53,276 nucleotides of DNA from a virus. Numbering within the stretch: position 1 is the stretch's first letter; every line of letters starts with the position of its first letter. Made by a program: the position numbers and the translations under genes. Below the pieces are notes generated by a model. That model worked only from the letters and a program-made list of their open reading frames with translations. It was not told the origin of the DNA and ran no database searches. The stretch is taken from positions 1-53,276 of the IMG/VR virus record IMGVR_UViG_3300034152_000987. One strand, written 5' to 3'. Below are positions 46,625 to 53,276 of this stretch, in pieces.

Positions 46625-47188
46625 ATGCCAAACGTTCAATTGGATTTAAAACCTGAAAGCACTCTTTGTTTTTCGGGCCATCGACCGAACAACCTTGGAG
46701 GTTATTACGGACCAAAGGCCAGGGCCATTCAGAGCGGAATTCATTCCAAGCTTTATGAATTGGCAAAGAGAGCCCATGAAGGAGGTTTTCGAACTTTCAT
46801 TCAAGGCGGAGCTCAAGGAGTGGATTGGATTGCCGCAGAGGCGTGCATTCGGCTCAGAAGGGAAGGGCACAATTTGAGATTGATAACCGCGAAACCTTTT
46901 CCTTCTCAAGCGGCCAAGTGGCCAAACGTGGTCATGGACAGGTACAACAACATTCTTGAACAATCCGACGCAGTCATCAACGTTTCTGACGACCCGTTCA
47001 CGGCTGTGAAAATGTTCGACAGGAACATGTGGATGATTGACAGGAGCAGAGTTCTCATTGCCGTGTTTGGAGGAAAGTCTGGAGGAACCCTTCAAGCGAT
47101 TTCTTACGCCAGACGGAAAGGACTGCTCATCTGTTCAATAGACCCAATTCATCTTGAGGAGAATTGGGAAAGACCTGAAAGGAGGTAA
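46625..47188 (+). CDS. SLOG-domain protein (YspA/DUF1273-like)
   Basis: This 187-residue protein has the Rossmann-like SLOG pattern: CFSGHRPNNLGGYY at the start, TFIQGGAQGVDWIAAEA near residue 57, and FGGKSGGTLQAISYARRKG near the end. SLOG domains bind nucleotide ligands, often NAD- or ADP-ribose-related molecules, and occur in anti-phage systems such as Thoeris (ThsA) and TIR pathways. Next to macro and NADAR genes, binding or removal of a host NAD-derived signal is a reasonable inference. A strong GGAGGAACCGAA precedes the ATG. Confidence 0.75.
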   Translation: MPNVQLDLKPESTLCFSGHRPNNLGGYYGPKARAIQSGIHSKLYELAKRAHEGGFRTFIQGGAQGVDWIAAEACIRLRREGHNLRLITAKPFPSQAAKWPNVVMDRYNNILEQSDAVINVSDDPFTAVKMFDRNMWMIDRSRVLIAVFGGKSGGTLQAISYARRKGLLICSIDPIHLEENWERPERR

Positions 47189-47192
47189 ATTA

Positions 47193-47993
47193 ATGAGGAT
47201 TTTCACGGCCCAATACCGTTATTCCGGTCCAGACAGATTGGACGTGACGGTCAAAGGGCAAGACCCAGTCGGCAAGGCGTTCGCCCCAACGTGGGAAATG
47301 GTCAAAGGGGTGAAAAATGGTTTCTTTTCGGAAGATGATTACTTGTCCCGCTACAAGCCGATTTTGGACCGAGGACTCGCTTCCTCAGGCGGGGCGTTTG
47401 AAAACAAGGAAAAAGTCGTGCTTGTTTGTTTTTGCGGTCCTGGCACGTTCTGTCATCGAATAACGATGGCGGAAGAAATGGAGCGCAGAGGAATCGGCGT
47501 TTACGAAGGGGAAATAAATCTCGGAAAGGCCCCTGATTGGCAACCTGGAGATTTGCTTGCCATTGAAAGGGGAGTGGTGGTTCACCAGGTGAACGCCAAA
47601 GGAGTCATGGGGGCTGGGATTGCTCTTCAATTCAGAAAGAAACACCCAGCCATGTATGAAGCGTATCGAAACTTGTGCTCAATTCAAACCAAAGACGGGT
47701 TGAAACTCGGCAAAATATTTTTGTGGAGGGCCTCAGACAAACTGATTGTCGCGAATTTTTGCGGCCAAGACGGGTTGGGAAGAAGCCGCAGACAAACTGA
47801 GTACTGGGCTCTCCGCCAATGTTTGAACAAATTGAAAAGTTGGCTTCAACTCAATTCAGAGCTGACTGGAAAGGAGGAACAAATCAACTTTCCTTGGAAA
47901 ATGGGATGCTCGTTGGGAGGAGGAAATTGGTACTTGGTTCATTCAATGATTAAAAACGTTTTTCCAAAAGCTAGAATCATAAGGAAAACGTGA
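47193..47993 (+). CDS. DUF488-macrodomain fusion protein
   Basis: This 266-residue protein joins two domains. Residues 1-110 are DUF488-like (TAQYRYSGPDRLDVTV, VVLVCFCGPGTFCHR). Residues of about 118-260 are a macrodomain: HQVNAKGVMGAGIALQF is the ADP-ribose-binding loop, followed by GKIFLWRASD, VANFCGQDGLG and the second loop MGCSLGGGNW. Macrodomains bind or hydrolyse ADP-ribose; DarG removes ADP-ribose from thymidine in DNA. DUF488-macro fusions are known from DarT-like toxin gene neighbourhoods. Here it may reverse ADP-ribosylation of phage DNA by host DarT. Confidence 0.8.
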   Translation: MRIFTAQYRYSGPDRLDVTVKGQDPVGKAFAPTWEMVKGVKNGFFSEDDYLSRYKPILDRGLASSGGAFENKEKVVLVCFCGPGTFCHRITMAEEMERRGIGVYEGEINLGKAPDWQPGDLLAIERGVVVHQVNAKGVMGAGIALQFRKKHPAMYEAYRNLCSIQTKDGLKLGKIFLWRASDKLIVANFCGQDGLGRSRRQTEYWALRQCLNKLKSWLQLNSELTGKEEQINFPWKMGCSLGGGNWYLVHSMIKNVFPKARIIRKT

Positions 47994-48005
47994 AAGGAGG
48001 CTGGC

Positions 48006-48266
48006 ATGTTCACTCACGTTTCGCGAGATGAAAGAGAAGAACGTCTTCACTTCTCTCATTTGTACAAATACGTGTCAGCGTATGAGTACACAAAAGAGGG
48101 ATTGAAAGAACTTGTTGAAGACGTTGAGTTTGCCGTAGAGAAAGCCAATGAACTCCGTGAACCGGTCATTGTGGATCAAGACGGTGAAATGTGCTTTCAC
48201 GTTCACCCTAATGGAAACATAACTCTCATGCTCCCGTGGAAACGTTACAAAATCATACGGGAATAG
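48006..48266 (+). CDS. Hypothetical protein in the ADP-ribose cluster
   Basis: This 86-residue protein (YVSAYEYTKEGLKELVEDV, VIVDQDGEMCFHVHPNGNI) has GAAAGGAGGCTGGC before its ATG. It sits between macro and DUF6011 genes with 12-16 bp gaps, so it is part of the same unit. No family was recognised. Confidence 0.6.
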   Translation: MFTHVSRDEREERLHFSHLYKYVSAYEYTKEGLKELVEDVEFAVEKANELREPVIVDQDGEMCFHVHPNGNITLMLPWKRYKIIRE

Positions 48267-48282
48267 AAAGGAGGAATGATTC

Positions 48283-48756
48283 ATGTCAACCACGGCAATG
48301 GAATTGAAGTCAGAAGTTCACGTCCCGTTCATCACGGCCGGGAAGGCGTTGGTGGAATTCAGCAGTTTGAGGAAAGAATTCAAGGTGATTTATCAAATCA
48401 CTAAACACGAAGAAAAAGATTTGTGGTTCGTCTCAGTTCAATTCCGTTTTCCGGCGACTGAAGACGAACCGTTTGGCAAAATCAAGTTCGCTTACGTCGG
48501 GGCCATATTCGAAGACCTTGTTTTCAGACACACCAAGAGAAGCAAAGTGTCTCCAACGTCCAAAGCGTTCCTCGGTTTCAAATTCGTGTGGGACGCTCTG
48601 GTAGCCAAAAATCTTCCTGATTACGTGGCAATCAAACATTTGGGCAGATGCGGTCGTTGCGGCAGACGCCTTAGCGACCCCAAGTCCATGGAAAGAGGGT
48701 TCGGCCCTCATTGTTGGAAGTTTGTCAATGAAGAAGACCCTGAATTGGAGGCTTGA
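48283..48756 (+). CDS. DUF6011-type zinc-finger protein
   Basis: This 157-residue protein has a beta-rich N-terminal domain (FKVIYQITKHEEKDLWFVS) and a C-terminal CGRCGRRLSDPKSMERG then GPHCW, the Cys-rich end typical of DUF6011. Such proteins are frequent in phage and plasmid early regions; activity is unknown. It lies between macro and NADAR genes. Confidence 0.6.
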   Translation: MSTTAMELKSEVHVPFITAGKALVEFSSLRKEFKVIYQITKHEEKDLWFVSVQFRFPATEDEPFGKIKFAYVGAIFEDLVFRHTKRSKVSPTSKAFLGFKFVWDALVAKNLPDYVAIKHLGRCGRCGRRLSDPKSMERGFGPHCWKFVNEEDPELEA

Positions 48757-48772
48757 AGAAAGGAGGAAAGAA

Positions 48773-49267
48773 ATGTTCGAGTTTGAGGAAAACGCAATCA
48801 AAGAGTTCAAAGGCGAGCATCGTTTTTTGTCCAACTTTTGGAAACAAGAACAAAGCGTCGCGTTCTTGATTGGGTCAGAGGAGGTGGAACTGACTTTTCC
48901 CACCAATGAACATTTTTATCAAGCAAGCAAGGCGAGCACGTTTGACGGTTTGATATACGTCAAAGAAGCCGAAACCCCTGGACAAGCCAAGCGCCGAGGA
49001 AGGTCGGTCAGTCACAGAAAGGACTGGGAAGAAGTGAAAGAAGCCATCATGCTGGCCGGTCTTAGAGTCAAATTCAGAAACCCCTCTCTCAGAAGACGAC
49101 TCGTCGCGACTTGGCCCAGACAACTTGTCGAAGGAAACTGGTGGAACGACAAGTTCTGGGGAGTGTGTCTCAAAACCAACGAGGGAGAGAACAAGTTGGG
49201 CGAATTGCTGATGAAGGTCAGAGAAGAGGTCATGGATGAGAACGTTGAAACTTTGTTCCATGATTGA
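48773..49267 (+). CDS. NADAR-family protein (YbiA-like; ADP-ribosyl-guanosine hydrolase class)
   Basis: This 164-residue protein is a clear NADAR: RFLSNFWKQE, FPTNEHFYQASKAS near residue 42, PGQAKRRGRSV, KDWEEVKEAIM, LVEGNWWNDKFWGVCL and GENKLGELLMKVR. NADAR enzymes remove ADP-ribose from guanine bases, and the T4-type AdfN protein of this family protects phage from DarTG defence. AAAGGAGGAAAGAA precedes the ATG. Together with the macrodomain two genes away it would cover two kinds of DNA ADP-ribosylation. Confidence 0.85.
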   Translation: MFEFEENAIKEFKGEHRFLSNFWKQEQSVAFLIGSEEVELTFPTNEHFYQASKASTFDGLIYVKEAETPGQAKRRGRSVSHRKDWEEVKEAIMLAGLRVKFRNPSLRRRLVATWPRQLVEGNWWNDKFWGVCLKTNEGENKLGELLMKVREEVMDENVETLFHD

Positions 49268-49640
49268 TTCGCCGCCGCGGTTTCAGCGTCCGTCCACCGA
49301 CGTCGCGGCGTCTCAGCGTCCGTCAAAAGTGAAGAAAAGCAAATTAAGGAAGTCGCCCGCTCGCGACTCCGCCCAAAGGGCGGGCCGCTCGCAGGGCTCC
49401 GCCAATTCATGTTCCCGCCACCCGCCCCCTCCTAGAAAGCGCGAAGCTCGCGGGCGGGGCGGGCTGGCGGCCCGCCTAGCGTCCGTTCCCTCTCTTTTGA
49501 ACTCAGTCGCGCGCTCTGAAAGAAGCGGAAAGAAAGCGAATGAAGCCAAAGCGCGCCCCTTGGGCAGGGTTTTCCGTCAGCGTCCGATTTCCCAATTGAA
49601 TGAGGTTGAACGAAAAACAAACGAAAAGCGGAAGAAAGGA
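49268..49640 (+). other. GC-rich gene-less spacer with AGCGTCC repeats
   Basis: About 370 bp without a supported gene. AGCGTCCG occurs at 49287, 49314, 49479 and 49577; inverted repeats such as CCGCCC-AAA-GGGCGG occur near 49372. One long plus-strand frame exists but is low-complexity and lacks a ribosome site. It may be an origin, a recombination hot spot or a transcription pause region. Confidence 0.5.
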
Positions 49641-49651
49641 GGCGAGAGAAA

Positions 49652-49933
49652 GTGACTTTCAAAACAGAGGAAACGCTCGAAGCGTGGAGTGAAGAAGTGA
49701 GGAAAATCAGAACCAACGACCGAAAGAAAGTCGGGGCGTTGACCGTCGCCATGACGAAAAGAGAGCGCTTGGCGACGATTGCCGAACGCGCGTGCGGAGC
49801 CGAGAGGGAGTTGGAAAGACTGTCGGCGACAATCGTGAGAAGAAGAATGAAGGTGAAGGTGAAGAGCGTCCAGCCCTCGCCCGCGAGGAGCGCGCAAACG
49901 ACTGACCAAACTGAGAAAGGAGAAGCGTCATGA
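49652..49933 (+). CDS. Hypothetical basic helical protein
   Basis: This 93-residue protein starts at GTG after AAAGGAGGCGAGAGAAA. It is helical (ETLEAWSEEVRKIRTND, ERELERLSATIVRRRMK) with a Ser/Thr-rich tail, and overlaps the next gene by 4 bp. Confidence 0.6.
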   Translation: MTFKTEETLEAWSEEVRKIRTNDRKKVGALTVAMTKRERLATIAERACGAERELERLSATIVRRRMKVKVKSVQPSPARSAQTTDQTEKGEAS

Positions 49934-51297
49934 AGAAAAGGGAAGAGAAAGCGGCAATGGCGACCGTCATCGGAGAAACGCAAGTGTTCGGCGGTCATCT
50001 CGTCCACCCGAAAGCGTTGAACGCGTTGAGAGCGTTGATTGAAGCCGAAGGAGAGGCGTTCCGCGCCAGAGCCGTCGCGTTCGTTGAGGAAGAGTCGAGC
50101 GACGGCAGAATCGGCTGCTGGATGAGCGACTTGAAGATGATTGTGATTTATTTGGGCTCTCTGTTGGAAGAGTCCAAAAAGAGGTGTTTGGAAAACCCAA
50201 ACGGCATGGCGGTGATGGCGGAATGCTGGGTGAATCTCATCTACGTCATGGCCCACGAAATCGGGCACGCCTTGGCCGACGTGCACGGAGAAGGGGCGAC
50301 GAAAGAGGAAATCGAAGCGTCTTGCGAAGAGTACGGGGCGGAAAAGTTCGAAGCTTTGGTGGAGTCAAACGAAGTGGACGTGGAGCCTCCGCCCAATCGC
50401 GAAGTTCCTTTTCTGCCCACCCGATTCGTCACCTGGCTGGCGAAGGCCGCTGAAGAGGAAAAGCTGAGACCTTGGGTCGCGAAACAAATGGAAATGTTCG
50501 ACGCCGACGCGATGTTCGACCCTGAAGCCGGAAGCGTCGACACCATGAAAAGCTTCATCGACGCGTGCCCGGGCCTAGAGCAAAGAAGGAAAGAGCAATC
50601 GAGCGTTGAAGTCAAAATGAGCGCTCCTGAAGACGAGCCGGCCCCGGAGCCTCGAGAAAGCGTCGAAACGATTGCCGGAACGGACCCGTTCGCCGACGGG
50701 GCGGGAGAATTCGCCCCGACGCTTCCGAGGCAAAGCGACGATGAAGAGGAAGAGGAAGAGCCGTTCTTCGAGAGCGATGAAGTGGAAAAGCGAAGCGCGG
50801 CTGGCGTGGCTCCGAATCCGGCGGAAGAGCCGGCTTGGAAGAAAATCTACTTGGCGCTGGACACGAGCGTTTGGGAAAAGTGCCGTCCGGAAAATCCCGC
50901 CGCCGGGGCGGAAAGCCTGAGAGCCGACCCTCCGCGCGTCGACCCGGCGCTCTTGGCTGAAGTCGGGTTCGACAAATGCAGGTGGATTCAACTGGAAAAC
51001 CCGAACGAAAAGGCGAAATGGGCTTGGAGGGAACGCCCAATTGAAGACGGCGTGATTCAGTGCGTGATTTTCAAAACCTCCAAACTGCCCAGCTTCCACT
51101 TGTTCAGCTCAAAAGCGAACCAGTGGGTGAAAGTCATTCCTCAAAACCCGGCGACGGGGTCGGATTCGGCGAAGGAAGCCAAACGCGGAAACAGAATATC
51201 GTTCGTGATAGCCGACCCTGCGCCCGGCTCCGGCGTCAAAGACAGTCAATTCGTCGGCAAAATCGTCAACGGCGAGTATGAAAGAATAGTGAAATGA
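49930..51297 (+). CDS. Zincin-like metalloprotease domain protein
   Basis: This 455-residue protein contains VMAHEIGHALADVHG at residues 107-120: H109, E110 and H113 form an HExxH zinc site, and H119 sits where metzincins have their third ligand (HExxHxxxxxH). Residues of about 225-310 are a Pro/Glu-rich acidic linker, and the C-terminal 150 residues form a separate beta-rich domain. It lies between the NADAR cluster and the SSB-like gene in the GC-rich block. It may cut a host protein early; its substrate and activity are unknown. Confidence 0.6.
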   Translation: MKKREEKAAMATVIGETQVFGGHLVHPKALNALRALIEAEGEAFRARAVAFVEEESSDGRIGCWMSDLKMIVIYLGSLLEESKKRCLENPNGMAVMAECWVNLIYVMAHEIGHALADVHGEGATKEEIEASCEEYGAEKFEALVESNEVDVEPPPNREVPFLPTRFVTWLAKAAEEEKLRPWVAKQMEMFDADAMFDPEAGSVDTMKSFIDACPGLEQRRKEQSSVEVKMSAPEDEPAPEPRESVETIAGTDPFADGAGEFAPTLPRQSDDEEEEEEPFFESDEVEKRSAAGVAPNPAEEPAWKKIYLALDTSVWEKCRPENPAAGAESLRADPPRVDPALLAEVGFDKCRWIQLENPNEKAKWAWRERPIEDGVIQCVIFKTSKLPSFHLFSSKANQWVKVIPQNPATGSDSAKEAKRGNRISFVIADPAPGSGVKDSQFVGKIVNGEYERIVK

Positions 51298-51599
51298 GAG
51301 CGTTGAGAGGAGTGGTGAAAGCGGGAGGATTGGTCGTGACCAAAGAAGGCCCGTCATTCTGGGTCGCGCCGGAACAAGGGTTCGAAATCGGAGACAAGGT
51401 TTGGGCGTGCTACGACTTCACCAAAAACAGAGTTCGAAAGGTCATGAAAAGAGGAGGCTCGCTGAAAGAAGGGGCGAAGGAACCGAAAGAACTAAAAGAA
51501 GAAGCCCCTCAAATTCTTCTGGAAGAGCTGAACGAGTGGCCGTCGAGCGTAATTGAATGGGAAGTTGAAGAGCGTCCAACCCTTGACGGCGAAGAATGA
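51294..51599 (+). CDS. Hypothetical protein
   Basis: This 101-residue protein starts in an ATGA overlap with the zincin gene. Its N-terminal half is a small beta domain (GGLVVTKEGPSFWVAPEQG, GDKVWACYDF) and the rest is Glu/Lys-rich. The beta part could be an OB- or SH3-like fold, but this is a guess. Confidence 0.55.
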   Translation: MRALRGVVKAGGLVVTKEGPSFWVAPEQGFEIGDKVWACYDFTKNRVRKVMKRGGSLKEGAKEPKELKEEAPQILLEELNEWPSSVIEWEVEERPTLDGEE

Positions 51600-51727
51600 A
51601 AATGAAAATGAAGGGGAAGAGCGTCCGCGACCCCTTGCGGCGAAAGATTGAGGAGCGGAGTTGGCCGCTCCGACGCATAGCGGCGCCATACCGGAGCTTG
51701 AACCGCTCGAGAGAGAGTGGGAAGTAA
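51596..51727 (+). CDS. Possible basic peptide
   Basis: A 43-residue Arg/Lys-rich frame (MKMKMKGKSVRDPLRRK...) starts in an ATGA overlap with the previous gene and spans AGCGTCC repeats. It may be accidental in GC-rich DNA. Confidence 0.3.
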   Translation: MKMKMKGKSVRDPLRRKIEERSWPLRRIAAPYRSLNRSRESGK

Positions 51728-51791
51728 AGCCAGAGCCGCGCGACAAAGGCCCAACGATTGAAAACCGACGGACTGGAAAGGAGAAATCAAA

Positions 51792-52628
51792 ATGGCTGGA
51801 GGAAACAGAGGTTTGGCAAGCTTGACGGTGATGAACGCAAGAGTCGGAAACGGCATGTCCTTCGTTCCCGCCCATCTCAAGAACGGGTTGGGCGTCAACG
51901 ATTGCGTGAAATTCTCCGGGTTGGTCAACTTGGACGGAGGCGACGGCGAACCGCTGGCCCTGGACTTCACGGCTTGGGGGCGGCTGGCTCGAATGATCGC
52001 TTTCGGGCTGCCCAAGGGAACCACGTTCTTCGCCCGCTGCAGGCCCAACAGCTATCGGGGAAGGGTGTACGAAGTGTCAGGACACGACGAGAAGGGAGAC
52101 CCGATCTATCAGCCCATGATGAAGGCTGACGGGACGGGGCCGAGAACCACGCAAAAGGTCGGGTTCACGATCATCTCCAATCAGTTCCTGTTCGGCGACC
52201 CGTCTCAGAGGCAGATAGACGTGGAAATCGCCCACAATCTTCGCGACCCCAATTGGAACTCCACCCCTGAAGGCAAGGCGGCTTGGAAGCTTCAAATCCA
52301 AGAAAGGCAAAAGTGGCCTCAGCTGCCCGTCGACCTGGCCGCGAAGACGTACGGGTACGCTCGTCTTCAACTTCCGACCGGGGCGGAAATGACGTTCACG
52401 CAAGGTCTGCCGGAACAGCACCGGAGAACGACCGGGGCGCCGACGCCGAGATTGGACGCGTCGCCCACAAGCGCAAACGGGGGAGACAGCGCGGTTGGCA
52501 ACATGGCCGCACAAGTGGCGGCCGCTGCCGCCGGAACGAATCCGACGCCGGCTCCGAACACGGGAGCGGGAGTCCACCATCGTCTGCCGGCCCAAATGAC
52601 GGCTGGAGGCTTTGAAGGTCTGTATTAG
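51792..52628 (+). CDS. Putative single-stranded DNA-binding protein
   Basis: This 278-residue protein has an OB-fold-like N-terminal part: FVPAHLKNGLGVNDCVKFSG, FTAWGRLARMIAFGLPKGT, CRPNSYRGRVYEV, and VGFTIISNQFLFGD, the strand order seen in SSB-like phage proteins. The C-terminal 90 residues are Ala/Thr/Pro-rich and flexible, like SSB tails, though without the acidic DDDIPF-type end. AAAGGAGAAATCAAA precedes the ATG. It would protect phage DNA during replication. Confidence 0.5.
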   Translation: MAGGNRGLASLTVMNARVGNGMSFVPAHLKNGLGVNDCVKFSGLVNLDGGDGEPLALDFTAWGRLARMIAFGLPKGTTFFARCRPNSYRGRVYEVSGHDEKGDPIYQPMMKADGTGPRTTQKVGFTIISNQFLFGDPSQRQIDVEIAHNLRDPNWNSTPEGKAAWKLQIQERQKWPQLPVDLAAKTYGYARLQLPTGAEMTFTQGLPEQHRRTTGAPTPRLDASPTSANGGDSAVGNMAAQVAAAAAGTNPTPAPNTGAGVHHRLPAQMTAGGFEGLY

Positions 52629-52639
52629 AAACCCAAAGT

Positions 52640-52687
52640 CAAGCGGGGAGTCTGGCAAGCTTCCCGCTTGGCTCAAAATTTTTTTTT
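52640..52687 (+). terminator. Terminator at the end of the rightward unit
   Basis: CAAGCGGG (52640-52647) pairs with CCCGCTTG (52663-52670), followed after eight bases by nine T. The gap between stem and T run is longer than ideal. It lies between convergent genes. The following stretch to 52878 is AT-rich with no gene I can support. Confidence 0.5.
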
Positions 52688-52878
52688 AAAAAACAAAAAA
52701 TTTTTGATTTGGCGTCAAATTTTTCCGCAAACGGCGAGAAAATTGGAAAGGACGAAGAATTGAAAATGACAATGAAGGTTTGGAATTGAATCGTTTAAAA
52801 AAATTCACTTCGTTTTTTGAGTTCGAGCTTGAATTTTCCTTCGACGAGCTGAAATCGACTTGGACCGCGCAATTGAAT

Positions 52879-53142
52879 TCACTGACGAAACCGCTCTTTT
52901 TTTCCAGGCATCTCTCTGCCACTGCGACCGTCAACTCTGTCATAACAGTTCTTGTAATGACTGTCAAGAACTTCAGCGACTTTGTCCGGTCCTCCGAACA
53001 TGTTGCACGTCGCGTCAATCAAGACGTCCAGCGTTTCGGACCTGCCGATCGTTCTGCCGTTCAAGCCGGACAGCTTCTCTGACATCTTGTTCAAAGCGTT
53101 CAAACGTTCTTCTTCCATCGTGACGGACGTTCTCGTCTTCAT
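52879..53142 (-). CDS. Ribbon-helix-helix-like repressor
   Basis: This 87-residue protein fits a small ribbon-helix-helix regulator: a short strand TRTSVTMEEER, helix LNALNKMSEKLSGLNG, then RTIGRSETLDVLIDA as the second helix. AAAAGGAG lies 6 nt before its ATG. A tandem 20-bp repeat array begins 38 bp upstream, the likely operator. It is transcribed toward the rightward unit and is probably a regulator or partition protein. Confidence 0.6.
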   Translation of the reverse strand: MKTRTSVTMEEERLNALNKMSEKLSGLNGRTIGRSETLDVLIDATCNMFGGPDKVAEVLDSHYKNCYDRVDGRSGREMPGKKERFRQ

Positions 53143-53179
53143 GACTGACTCCTTTTCAAGACGCAAAGCGCCATGGCTG

Positions 53180-53276
53180 TAAAACGTTGCAACGCAACTT
53201 CAGGTTACAAAGCGTTGCGACGTAGCTATAAAGTATTACGATATAGCTTCAGGTTATAAAGTATTACGATATAGCT
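53180..53276. repeat. Four 20-bp tandem repeats (operator/iteron array), cut by the window edge
   Basis: Units start at 53180, 53208, 53229 and 53257. The last two are identical; the first two share the pattern AAAxxxTTxCxAxxxxxCT. Within each pair units are joined by the same 8-bp spacer tcaggtta, and the pairs are joined by one base, so the array is two 48-bp composites. The right edge of the window lies at the end of unit 4, so more copies may follow. Confidence 0.85.

Noticed and set aside
49432-50286. Long minus-strand frame of 284 codons
   Set aside because: It lies opposite the zincin gene in GC-rich DNA, lacks a ribosome site, and the plus strand has the HExxH protein with linked starts.

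Overview
The window is most of a tailed double-stranded DNA phage genome (Caudoviricetes). It carries a large terminase, portal, prohead protease, scaffold, HK97-fold major capsid protein, holin-like and fibre genes. A Gram-negative host is suggested by a PagL-like outer-membrane lipid A deacylase, a Sec-secreted protein and a peptidoglycan peptidase. No tRNA and no integrase were seen. The right end stops inside a repeat array, so the molecule continues there.

The genome has two opposed arms. From about 39.6 kb down to 1 nearly everything is on the minus strand, driven by a strong sigma70-like promoter at 39633-39660 and a second copy at 33054-33081. In transcription order this arm holds: small membrane and zinc-binding proteins, an endonuclease V-like glycosylase and the PagL-like enzyme (39-36 kb); a membrane-anchored NDP kinase, a nucleoside deoxyribosyltransferase-like protein and an HslV-like protease (36-32 kb); regulators, ClpP, a coiled-coil/actin-like pair, an M15 peptidase, a secreted protein, a MOA-like cysteine protease and a cold-shock protein (32-25 kb); a dNMP kinase, an HD hydrolase and the terminase genes (24-17.7 kb); then the capsid block and two large fibres.

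From about 39.8 kb to 52.6 kb the genes are on the plus strand: many small, presumably early, proteins with strong GGAGGTG ribosome sites. The spacers between them are full of hairpins. A cluster at 46.6-49.3 kb encodes a SLOG protein, a DUF488-macro fusion and a NADAR protein, which looks like an NAD/ADP-ribose counter-defence set. A GC-rich block (49.3-52.6 kb) follows with a zincin-like protein and an SSB-like protein. At the right edge a convergent ribbon-helix-helix repressor lies next to a tandem 20-bp repeat array.

The most striking structure is the major capsid gene. It is cut by four group I introns into exons of 180, 29, 29, 40 and 790 nt. Splice sites were assigned from P1 pairing and reading frame, and they restore one 355-residue protein. 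Two introns carry LAGLIDADG endonucleases, and one intron looks like a chimera of two others. The large terminase carries a 412-residue LAGLIDADG intein, and a free-standing Vsr-like endonuclease follows the capsid gene.
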